Assembly (NCBI GenBank): GCA_017428805.1
Contig: JAFRQC010000128.1
Span: 1 to 5,535, forward strand
DNA from: Prevotella sp.
Lineage (GTDB): Bacteria > Bacteroidota > Bacteroidia > Bacteroidales > Bacteroidaceae
DNA: 5,535 bases
Direction of reading: 5' to 3'
A program made the translations under genes and the position numbers. Shown piece after piece: positions 1 through 5,535 of this stretch (positions are counted from its first letter, which is position 1; each line of letters opens with the position of its first letter). Below the pieces are notes generated by a model. It searched no databases and was not told the origin of the DNA. It worked only from the letters and a program-made list of their open reading frames with translations.

Positions 1-7
1 AATAATT

Positions 8-1978
8 ATGGCAGACTATATATTTGACGATTGGAAGACCATGCTTGGCAATTTTCAGGACTGTGTACAGAAGGACCTGGAAGAGATTCACAAGCAGAAG
101 GCAGAGATACAGCAGATGAAGGCCGACCTGTATAAGGAGATGGAAGGCTTCAAGTACTATCGCGACGAGAACTGTCTCATTCTCTCCGCACCGAAAGTGA
201 TTATCGGTAATGTGGATGAGAGTGGCGACCTGTTAGGCTGTACGGGTGAGGTTATCATCAAGGGTCAGGGGGTGGAACTCAACGGTGTGGGCGAGACCGG
301 TCACATCGTCAACCGCGCTCCCAGCATCCGCCAGATAGCCGTAGATCCGGGAAGCGACGGTGTAGAGAATATTGTATATGACACATCCGAGATTGTTTCT
401 CAGGCTTGTAACATCGTGCTCGAGAGCGATGATGCCACAGATGCCTTCTCCATGCATCCGGCATCGGCAGGCAAGGGCGGTATCCGTATCCATGCCGATA
501 ATGAGATGCAGATAGAGGCAGCAGTATCCAGTGAGAAGCGTAAGACACAGATAGAGAACTCTGTAGCAGCCCTTACCACTCAGATTGCAGATTTGGAGAA
601 GCAGAAAGCTACACAGAAACAGGCGGTTGACGGCGCATTCGCTACGATGCAGGCGCTGCTCGATAAAGAGTATGAGTTGGATTCCGACGATGCGATGGTA
701 GGACGTGTGAACACGCTCGACATTCTTGATATTCACGATCAGGTGGAGTCAGCTTTGCCCATGCTCTGCAGAACCGCCATGACGTATGTGAACACCATTT
801 CCCAACTGGCAGAGGCCAATAGAAAGAAGAAGGCCTTGGAGACAGAGAAAGGTAACATCACTGAAGGCGACGACTTCAAGCAGAACACCACCGGCGCCTC
901 GATTCAGATTAAGGCCGAGAGCATCAACGTAGCTACTGCCGACGGCGACGGCAACCTGCACACGAATCTGGAGGCAGGCATCAGGATTCGCACGCCGAGA
1001 ATGGGTGTGTCGATGATGGACGATGAGGGTAAGCTCGTGGAGGGCAGCAACTTCTCCGTTCGTACAGAGAACATCAACCTGATGGCCATCAGTTCAGAAA
1101 ACGAAGGTCAGAACCAGAATGCGACGGGTAGCGTATCCATCACCTCGAAGAATGTCAACATTGAGGCGATCGACTATGAGGCGAAGGACGGTCTCTTCAC
1201 TGAGAAGGAACTGACTGCCGACAGCAAGGTATCGATTACCGCCAAGACCATCGAGGTGGCTACCACGAATCCGAAGAATATCGAACATGACGACGATGGT
1301 AACGTCACCAAGGGCGAATATACTGCTGAAGGCGATGTGATCTTCAGGTCGAAGAACTTCACCGTAGAGAGCCTCGACTACGAGGTGGCCGACGGTCAGC
1401 CGAAGATGAAGGCTCTGACGAAGGACGGTAAGATTGCCATTCGTGCCGAGAAGACCGACGTGCTGGCAGCCGATGCCGAGGGCAAGGCTACAGGTAGCAT
1501 CAACCTGAACGCAAAGGCCATCAGCGCCAAGTCGATGGATGTGGATAAGGAGAAGCTGACGGACTCTGCACTCGCCGCAGGCAGCACGATGACACTCGTC
1601 AGCGAGAAGATGTTCGTAGGCTCGAAGTCGAAAGACATCAAGTCGAAGAAGCTGCAGGCCGTATCGGAAGAGATGGGACTCTTTGCCGACAAGACCTTCG
1701 AGGCCCAGCAGGGCGAGGGCAAGGCTGTGGTACAGCTCGACGGCGGCAACGCCTCTGTGGGCGGCAGCAAGACCGAAATCTTTGGTGCTACCACTATCAA
1801 CGACAAGACTGAGGTCAAGGGCGAACTCAAGGCTCCGAAGGGATCCTTCGATGGCCTGGAGGCCAAGAGTGCCTTCAAGTCGCCAAGTATCGACGACGGT
1901 GCTGCTGCCGGTGGCGGCGGTGGCGGCGGCAGTCTGAGTGCCAAGTTGAGCATCGAGGAAGTGAAAAGTGATGAGTGA
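8..1978 (+). CDS. Beta-strand-repeat, coiled-coil protein; putative spike/beta-helix component of a contractile injection system
   Basis: I do not recognise a named family for this 656-residue protein; the role is inferred from architecture and from the PAAR-like gene in the same operon. Residues about 15-50 form a charged, heptad-like helix. Residues 55-170 are beta-rich (for example VIIGNVDESGDLLG at 64-77). Residues 171-290 are again helical, with coiled-coil stretches near 175-208 and 262-282, apparently inserted into the beta-rich part. Residues 296-605 hold roughly ten degenerate repeats of two or three short strands, such as SIQIKAESINVAT, SVSITSKNVNIEA and KVSITAKTIEVAT, separated by acidic glycine turns (GDGN, DDEGK, DDDGN). 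The end has seven consecutive glycines (635-641) and a short charged tail. There is no signal peptide or membrane segment. Repeats of this kind suit a beta-helix or gp5/VgrG-like needle, but the N-terminal gp27/gp5 domains of VgrG are absent. Only seven bases precede the ATG, and that frame is open to the window edge, so an earlier start cannot be excluded. Confidence 0.6.
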   Translation: MADYIFDDWKTMLGNFQDCVQKDLEEIHKQKAEIQQMKADLYKEMEGFKYYRDENCLILSAPKVIIGNVDESGDLLGCTGEVIIKGQGVELNGVGETGHIVNRAPSIRQIAVDPGSDGVENIVYDTSEIVSQACNIVLESDDATDAFSMHPASAGKGGIRIHADNEMQIEAAVSSEKRKTQIENSVAALTTQIADLEKQKATQKQAVDGAFATMQALLDKEYELDSDDAMVGRVNTLDILDIHDQVESALPMLCRTAMTYVNTISQLAEANRKKKALETEKGNITEGDDFKQNTTGASIQIKAESINVATADGDGNLHTNLEAGIRIRTPRMGVSMMDDEGKLVEGSNFSVRTENINLMAISSENEGQNQNATGSVSITSKNVNIEAIDYEAKDGLFTEKELTADSKVSITAKTIEVATTNPKNIEHDDDGNVTKGEYTAEGDVIFRSKNFTVESLDYEVADGQPKMKALTKDGKIAIRAEKTDVLAADAEGKATGSINLNAKAISAKSMDVDKEKLTDSALAAGSTMTLVSEKMFVGSKSKDIKSKKLQAVSEEMGLFADKTFEAQQGEGKAVVQLDGGNASVGGSKTEIFGATTINDKTEVKGELKAPKGSFDGLEAKSAFKSPSIDDGAAAGGGGGGGSLSAKLSIEEVKSDE

Positions 1979-2012
1979 AAATGAATAGTTTATAGTTTAA
2001 AGAGAAAAAGAT

Positions 2013-2654
2013 ATGAAACGTGCTATATCCAATCAATATGACCAGTTGTACGAGAAGCTCAAAGGCTATGTGGCAATGTTGAACTTCCGCTATCTCAATC
2101 TGTGTATCAAGTCAGAAGCTGCCTCATTGATACCCGTCAAAGTCATGATCGAAGGCTCACCGAAGAACCTGGAGCAGGTGGCCTCGTGCGCCAAAAAGGA
2201 CGACTATCACATCTGGATCGTGCCAAAATATGACGATGATATCAAGGCTATCATGGATGGCGTCGCTCGGGTGCATCCGGAGTTCAAGCAGAAGATAGAC
2301 TCCTTTAAGATCCAGAGCCCTGACGAGAACATCGAGATGAAGGAGCACGACGTGCGCTACATCGAGCTGACAATGCCGGATGTGAACGATAATCGCTACG
2401 ATGCCCTGAAGGATGCCGTTGATATTTGTTATCAGGAGTGTAAGACGCTGATGGAGGCTGCCATTGACAAGGCGAAGGCAGAGATTGCGATTCTGTCGGT
2501 AGGTGAGCCTGAAGAAGATATCGATGGTATGAAGAAAGTCATTGATAAACTCACCCAGAAGACAGAGGAACATCGCGACAAGTTGCGTGACCAAAAGTTG
2601 AAGGACATCGAGGAGGCCCATAATAACTGGCTGGATCAGATCAATATGATTTAG
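2013..2654 (+). CDS. Divergent ribosome recycling factor (RRF)-like protein
   Basis: This 213-residue soluble protein can be aligned by eye with RRF over its whole length. Residues 5-35 match the first long helix. Residues 36-120 match the beta-rich domain II, including the hallmark segment G-x-P-x-x-L-x-Q-x-A-S (here GSPKNLEQVAS at 48-58), followed by a strand (HIWIVPKYD) and a helix (DIKAIMDGV). RYIELTMPDV at 115-124 corresponds to IRVPLPPL of RRF. Residues 125-160 and 168-205 match the two long C-terminal helices, including IDKLTQKTEEHRDKL against the RRF VQKLTD-type helix. It is about 28 residues longer than Escherichia coli RRF (185 aa), mainly through an insert near residues 84-112. The arginines that contact 23S rRNA are not conserved: the GRA motif reads SEA (34-36), and the arginine-rich helix segment becomes MEAAIDKAK (147-155). 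It is therefore unlikely to be the housekeeping frr product. The start is the first ATG, after an A-rich leader (aaagagaaaaag). Confidence 0.6.
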   Translation: MKRAISNQYDQLYEKLKGYVAMLNFRYLNLCIKSEAASLIPVKVMIEGSPKNLEQVASCAKKDDYHIWIVPKYDDDIKAIMDGVARVHPEFKQKIDSFKIQSPDENIEMKEHDVRYIELTMPDVNDNRYDALKDAVDICYQECKTLMEAAIDKAKAEIAILSVGEPEEDIDGMKKVIDKLTQKTEEHRDKLRDQKLKDIEEAHNNWLDQINMI

Positions 2655-2673
2655 AAATAAATGATAGAACAGG

Positions 2674-3138
2674 ATGGAAAATAACTTCGAAGTGAAGAAA
2701 GACGGCTCGACGCTAAACGTCTTGCTGGATGACGAACTCTCAGTCGGCAATGCCCCCGCTTTGACGGAAGAGCTGTCCAAATATCGTAATCAAGGCATAG
2801 AAAAAGTCGTGTTCGATGTCACTGGGCTGATCTACATCTCAAGTAGCGGCATCCGATGCATCTTCTATGCTTTTCAGGATCTGGGGCAGCAGCCGGAGAT
2901 CGTGTTCGTAAATTGTGCCAAGGAGATCTATGAGGTGCTTGATCACGTCGGGATGACCTCTGTCATCAAGTTTGAAGAGAGCGTCAGGAATAAAGAGCTG
3001 TATCGGAAAAGAAAATTATGTGATCTGGAACTGGGTGAAATCGGACAGTTTACCAAGGAACGGAAAAAGGGTCTCGATGTCTTTGCAGCGAACAACGATG
3101 TGGTCTGCTATAGTATGAAGATGGGGCAGGAAGACTGA
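2674..3138 (+). CDS. STAS-domain protein, anti-sigma-factor-antagonist-like, with C-terminal extension
   Basis: Residues 3-100 form a STAS domain of the SpoIIAA/RsbV type. The diagnostic segment is VVFDVTGLIYISSSGIRCI (45-63), matching the family pattern of a beta-strand, a D-x-(S/T)-x-x-x-x-x-(D/S)-SSG phosphoacceptor loop and the following helix. Ser57 corresponds to the serine phosphorylated by the partner kinase in characterised family members; the usual preceding aspartate is a serine here. The helix KEIYEVLDHVGM (83-94) and the strand VIKF (97-100) complete the fold. In partner switching, the unphosphorylated STAS protein binds the kinase/anti-sigma factor or another target, and a PP2C phosphatase restores that form. 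The next gene encodes such a phosphatase, 21 bases downstream, so the pair is very likely functional. Unlike typical antagonists of about 100-115 residues, it carries a 50-residue extension (105-154) that I cannot assign. No kinase gene is visible here. Confidence 0.85.
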   Translation: MENNFEVKKDGSTLNVLLDDELSVGNAPALTEELSKYRNQGIEKVVFDVTGLIYISSSGIRCIFYAFQDLGQQPEIVFVNCAKEIYEVLDHVGMTSVIKFEESVRNKELYRKRKLCDLELGEIGQFTKERKKGLDVFAANNDVVCYSMKMGQED

Positions 3139-3159
3139 TCTTTAGCCAGAATAATCCTT

Positions 3160-4911
3160 ATGAAGAAGTATCTGATCTTGCTTTTATCGTGTCTGTGCTT
3201 TTCAGCTCAGATGGCTGCTCAGAGTGATGAAGAGGAAGAGCAGCTCTATAATAACTGGTATGATCAGATTACTTATGTCCTTGATAATGTCAGTAGCAGG
3301 AAAGCCCTCGACATGATTGGCGAAATGAGAGACTATGCTGACAGGCACGACAGCAAATACGGTTTCTTCATGGTGACCTATCTCAGTGCTCATATCGCTA
3401 AGGATATGGGACTGTCTGAACGCGCAGAAGAATTGATGCTCCAATCCATCGATTACAAGAAACGTAATCTCCCTGCGATGAAGCCGATGATACAAGTCTA
3501 TGATTTCCTGACAGATATCTATAACGATAGAGGTCAAGGGGAAAAAGCCATTCAGGCCTTAGACAACGCCCTGAAGTATTCTGCATGGAGTAGTGAAGAC
3601 CGTATAGCGCTGCTGTCTATGAAGTGCGAGGCTGTAGCTGGAATAGAACCCCTTGATACTGCAAGGTTTATGAAATACTACGGACAGATGCACGACGCTA
3701 TCAGAAGCAACCATTACAAAGGCGATGTAAACACCAGCACAGAGTGCCATCATGCTGAGTTCACGCACGACTATCAGAGGTTGCTGGACCTGGCTGAGAA
3801 GATCACGAATAAAGCAGAAAGGCTAATGTTCAAGATAGCTGCCTACGACGGATTAGGACGGAATCAGGAGGCTATCGACTCATTCAGGGTGTATAAGGCC
3901 TGGACAGACAAACAGTACAATGAGGAAATGCGCAAACTCACTGAGATGAATGCTCTGGAGCTTGAAGTTGCTCGTGCTGAGAATGAAACTTCGACCCTGC
4001 AGCTGCACCATCAGCGGGTGATGCTGATTGTCATCGTATGCGGTCTTTTTATTATAGCCGTGATCCTGTCGGCCTATATCTATAGGCGTCTGCTTCAGAT
4101 GCGTCAGCTGAAAAAGGCCTACGACGAGCTGGAGGAAGTGACCACTCAGAAAGAGCGCATAGAGAGCGAACTGCGTATCGCCCGTAACATCCAGATGTCG
4201 ATGTTGCCCGATGACTTCCCAGAGCGTCTGGATTTCGACATCTATGCCAGTATCGATCCCGCCAGGGAAGTAGGAGGCGACCTCTACGACTTCTTCGTGC
4301 GCGATGATCAGCTTTTCTTCTGCATCGGTGATGTTAGTGGTAAGGGTGTACCAGGTGCCCTGTTCATGACGGTGACTAAGAGCCTGTTTCGAGCCTACTC
4401 TTCTGATGAGTGTATGCCCGACCGCATCGTTTCGCAGATGAACCATAATCTGAGCGAGAATAACCATCAGCACATGTTCGTTACGCTGTTCGTCGGTGTT
4501 CTCGACCTCAGTTCGGGCTTGTTGCGCTACTGCAATGCCGGCCACGAGGCACCTGTTATCATCCATCGCGAGGTCAGTCTGCTGCCCGTAAATCGTATAT
4601 TCCCCGTTGGGGCTGTTCGTAATACCTCGTATAAGACTCAGGAAGTCATCATAGAACCGCAGACTACAATCCTGCTTTATACCGATGGACTCAATGAGGC
4701 CTTCAATGCAGACAAGAAGATGTTCAGCGAAAAAGGCATTCTCGAAGAGGCGAATCGTGCCCTTCAGTCTGGGCGACTTTCTCCGAAAGAACTGATAGAG
4801 GGGATGGCACAAGCCGTTCATGATTTCGTCGGTGATACCCAGCAGAGCGATGATCTCACCATGCTGGCAATCTTTATAGCAGATACCGATAATAATAACA
4901 ATCTAAAATAA
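3160..4911 (+). CDS. Membrane-anchored PP2C/SpoIIE-type serine phosphatase with TPR-like periplasmic sensor
   Basis: This 583-residue protein is an RsbU/SpoIIE-like Mn/Mg-dependent phosphatase expected to dephosphorylate the STAS protein encoded just upstream. It starts with a signal peptide (residues 1-20; KK, then a hydrophobic core, likely cleavage after MAA). Residues 21-286 are helical and TPR-like: about 112-141 (YDFLTDIYNDRGQGEKAIQA) and 206-247 (KIAAYDGLGRNQEAIDSF) have the typical spacing. A single membrane helix spans about 287-307, followed by basic residues (YRRLLQMRQLKK), which places the C-terminus in the cytoplasm. A coiled-coil linker (311-345) leads to the catalytic domain. 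All expected phosphatase motifs are present: REVGGDLYD (369-377), GDVSGKGVPGALF (390-402), NAGHEAP (459-465), YTDGLNEAF (507-515) and SDDLTML (563-569), so D374, D391, D509 and D564/D565 can bind the metal ions. The start is supported by the signal peptide. An input signal from the envelope is likely, but its nature is unknown. Confidence 0.9.
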   Translation: MKKYLILLLSCLCFSAQMAAQSDEEEEQLYNNWYDQITYVLDNVSSRKALDMIGEMRDYADRHDSKYGFFMVTYLSAHIAKDMGLSERAEELMLQSIDYKKRNLPAMKPMIQVYDFLTDIYNDRGQGEKAIQALDNALKYSAWSSEDRIALLSMKCEAVAGIEPLDTARFMKYYGQMHDAIRSNHYKGDVNTSTECHHAEFTHDYQRLLDLAEKITNKAERLMFKIAAYDGLGRNQEAIDSFRVYKAWTDKQYNEEMRKLTEMNALELEVARAENETSTLQLHHQRVMLIVIVCGLFIIAVILSAYIYRRLLQMRQLKKAYDELEEVTTQKERIESELRIARNIQMSMLPDDFPERLDFDIYASIDPAREVGGDLYDFFVRDDQLFFCIGDVSGKGVPGALFMTVTKSLFRAYSSDECMPDRIVSQMNHNLSENNHQHMFVTLFVGVLDLSSGLLRYCNAGHEAPVIIHREVSLLPVNRIFPVGAVRNTSYKTQEVIIEPQTTILLYTDGLNEAFNADKKMFSEKGILEEANRALQSGRLSPKELIEGMAQAVHDFVGDTQQSDDLTMLAIFIADTDNNNNLK

Positions 4912-4920
4912 AAAAGTAAT

Positions 4921-5313
4921 ATGGGAAAGCTTGTAACGACAGGAGCAATGCTCCAATGTAGTTTTGGTACGGCACCAACATCTCTGGCTGTTGCTGATCC
5001 AACGCGACCTAAATGTGGTAATATGTTAATGGCGACGATTCAGGATATGGCGCCTGGTACGAATATTCCTACTTTTGGTATGTGTCAGTCTATAACAAAT
5101 CCTCAGGTGGCTTCGGCTACATCTGCTGCTATGGGAACATTGACACCGCAACCCTGTGTTCCCGCCATCACGTCGGCTTGGGCGCCAGGCAGTGTGCAGA
5201 TGAAGGTGAAGAATACGCCAGCCCTGACCGACAGTTGCACGTGTTCGTGTATGTGGAATGGAATTATCTCAATTAAAAATCCAGGAAACGCTGCCAAAGC
5301 GAATGTAAAATGA
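4921..5313 (+). CDS. DUF4280 family PAAR-like protein (predicted spike-tip protein)
   Basis: This 130-residue protein matches the DUF4280 family pattern, which is regarded as PAAR-like. It has LVTTGAMLQCSFGTAPTSL (4-22), then ATIQDMAPGTNIPTFGMCQS (38-57), an NP pair (60-61), a PCVP segment (78-81), WAPG (87-90), and a C-terminal strand pair with CTCSCMWNGIISI (106-118). The length is normal for the family and there is no fused toxin domain, so it probably acts as a stand-alone tip that sharpens the spike and may carry separate effectors. Cysteines at 13, 32, 55, 79, 106, 108 and 110 could bind a metal ion, as PAAR tips do; this is inference. Its ATG lies 9 bases after the phosphatase stop, so the two are almost certainly cotranscribed, and a terminator follows directly. 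The first half uses more T-ending codons (ggt, gct, cct) than the upstream genes, which may point to separate ancestry. Confidence 0.85.
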   Translation: MGKLVTTGAMLQCSFGTAPTSLAVADPTRPKCGNMLMATIQDMAPGTNIPTFGMCQSITNPQVASATSAAMGTLTPQPCVPAITSAWAPGSVQMKVKNTPALTDSCTCSCMWNGIISIKNPGNAAKANVK

Positions 5314-5322
5314 ATAACATTT

Positions 5323-5348
5323 AGGGCTGCCAATTGGCAGCCCTTTTT
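5323..5348 (+). terminator. Rho-independent terminator of the five-gene operon
   Basis: A perfect 22-base palindrome (agggctgcc-aatt-ggcagccct, 5323-5344) gives a GC-rich 9-bp stem with a four-base loop. It runs straight into five T residues (5344-5348). It begins 9 bases after the stop codon of the PAAR-like gene, the expected place for the operon's 3' end. The opposite side lacks a T-rich run in the - strand sense, so it acts mainly on + strand transcription. Confidence 0.9.
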
Positions 5349-5362
5349 CGCAGGCAAACATC

Positions 5363-5462
5363 ATAAAATTTGAGGGCTGTCAACTGACAGCCCTCAACCA
5401 ACACAAAAACTAAACTAGACTTAACTAAAGCATATTGGGATTTTCACAAACCCACCAATGCT
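5363..5462 (-). ncRNA. Candidate small RNA between a - strand promoter and a - strand terminator
   Basis: A consensus promoter (5467-5498) and a hairpin with a U-tract (5365-5396), both in the - orientation, delimit a potential transcript of roughly 100 nt. Its predicted 5' part can fold into the imperfect hairpin at 5427-5464, the middle (5397-5426) is A/U-rich and probably unpaired, and the 3' end is the terminator stem. I see no reading frame of useful length and no match to an RNA family I know. The call rests only on the arrangement of signals. Confidence 0.3.
5365..5396 (-). terminator. Second hairpin, with T-tract facing the - strand; likely terminator for leftward transcription
   Basis: An 11-bp perfect stem (tgagggctgtc, 5371-5381, with gacagccctca, 5386-5396) closes a four-base loop (aact). 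On the - strand it is followed by AATTTT (5370 to 5365), a modest U-tract. On the + strand it is followed by accaacac, which has none. It therefore looks like a terminator for transcripts coming from the right. Its core is nearly identical to that of the operon terminator 26 bases upstream. Confidence 0.6.
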
Positions 5463-5465
5463 TTT
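5427..5465. repeat. Imperfect inverted repeat (third hairpin)
   Basis: The arm aaagca (5427-5432) pairs with tgcttt (5459-5464), and ttgg (5435-5438) pairs with ccaa (5455-5458). Two unpaired bases (5433-5434) form a bulge and the loop is about 16 bases. On the + strand it ends in a short T run (5462-5465), so it might be another weak terminator. On the - strand it would form the 5' stem of a transcript starting near 5462. Which role applies cannot be decided from this sequence. Confidence 0.4.
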
Positions 5466-5466
5466 G

Positions 5467-5498
5467 CAAATATACGATTTATTCGACTATCCTCCAAA
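5467..5498 (-). promoter_or_regulatory. Bacteroidota-type promoter on the - strand
   Basis: Read on the - strand, TTTG (5498 to 5495) is followed after 20 bases by TATATTTG (5474 to 5467). This fits the Bacteroidota primary sigma consensus of TTTG, 19-21 bases, TAnnTTTG exactly. The -33 element lies at the edge of a run of ten A/T pairs (5496-5505), which may help like an UP element. Transcription would start near 5462 and run leftwards towards the second hairpin. No - strand gene lies in its path, so it serves either a small RNA or nothing detectable here. Confidence 0.6.
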
Positions 5499-5527
5499 AA
5501 AAAAACCAACTTTTCTTGCAAAACGTA

Positions 5528-5535
5528 TACATTTG
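5528..5535 (+). promoter_or_regulatory. Possible -7 element at the window edge, + strand
   Basis: TACATTTG (5528-5535) fits the Bacteroidota -7 consensus TAnnTTTG and would drive a gene lying beyond the window. There is no TTTG at the expected distance upstream (about 5504-5508). The support is therefore weak. Confidence 0.2.

Noticed and set aside
1396..1953. 185-codon - strand frame with a proline-rich start
   Set aside because: The proline run is simply the reverse complement of the poly-glycine codons of the 656-aa gene; no independent evidence of coding.
8..1978. Calling the first gene a standard VgrG
   Set aside because: The N-terminal gp27/gp5-like domains and the OB-fold region are not present; only the repetitive beta-rich part is reminiscent, so a weaker call was used.
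2013..2654. Calling the second gene frr (housekeeping ribosome recycling factor)
   Set aside because: Key arginines are missing, it has an insert, and its operon context is unrelated to translation (frr usually lies next to pyrH/tsf).
2157..2780. 207-codon - strand frame across the RRF-like/STAS gene junction
   Set aside because: It is antisense to two well-supported genes, with a composition typical of a shadow frame and no domain resemblance.
3880..4821. Long open frame (313 codons) on the - strand, opposite the phosphatase gene
   Set aside because: It lies wholly antisense to the conserved phosphatase domain and sensor end, has no recognisable motif, and the + strand protein has every expected catalytic residue.
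5314..5535. CRISPR array, tRNA, insertion-sequence ends or attachment site in the 3' intergenic region
   Set aside because: The only repeats are two hairpin copies in different orientations of function; there are no spaced direct repeats, no cloverleaf and no transposase or target-site duplication.

Overview
The window most likely comes from a member of the Bacteroidota, probably Bacteroidales and perhaps Prevotella-like. The evidence is indirect. Translation starts have A-rich leaders without strong Shine-Dalgarno motifs. A promoter in the 3' intergenic region fits the Bacteroidota -33 TTTG / -7 TAnnTTTG consensus. The DUF4280 (PAAR-like) protein and the sensor-type SpoIIE phosphatase architecture are both common in that phylum.

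Five genes lie head to tail on the + strand and fill positions 8-5313 with gaps of 34, 19, 21 and 9 bases, so they look like the 3' end of one operon. In order they are: (1) a 656-residue protein with coiled coils and a long series of beta-strand repeats, ending in a poly-glycine linker, which resembles a spike or beta-helix protein of a contractile injection apparatus; (2) a 213-residue protein whose whole length can be laid over ribosome recycling factor (RRF), but without the conserved rRNA-contacting arginines; (3) a STAS-domain anti-sigma-factor-antagonist-like protein with an unusual C-terminal extension; (4) an envelope-anchored PP2C/SpoIIE-type phosphatase with a TPR-like periplasmic sensor; (5) a DUF4280 PAAR-like tip protein.

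Read together, genes 1 and 5 look like spike or tip parts of a contractile (type VI-like or extracellular-type) system. Genes 3 and 4 are two of the three usual parts of a partner-switching circuit; the serine kinase is not in the window. A plausible model, which is inference, is that the phosphatase senses an envelope signal, dephosphorylates the STAS protein, and thereby controls expression, assembly or firing of the apparatus. The RRF-like protein is the most unexpected member and has no obvious role in such a machine.

The last 222 bases (5314-5535) contain no convincing protein gene but are rich in signals. There is a strong + strand terminator directly after the operon, then a near-copy hairpin whose T-rich flank faces the - strand, a third larger imperfect hairpin, and a good - strand promoter pointing back at the second hairpin. 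This arrangement could produce a short - strand RNA of about 100 nt.
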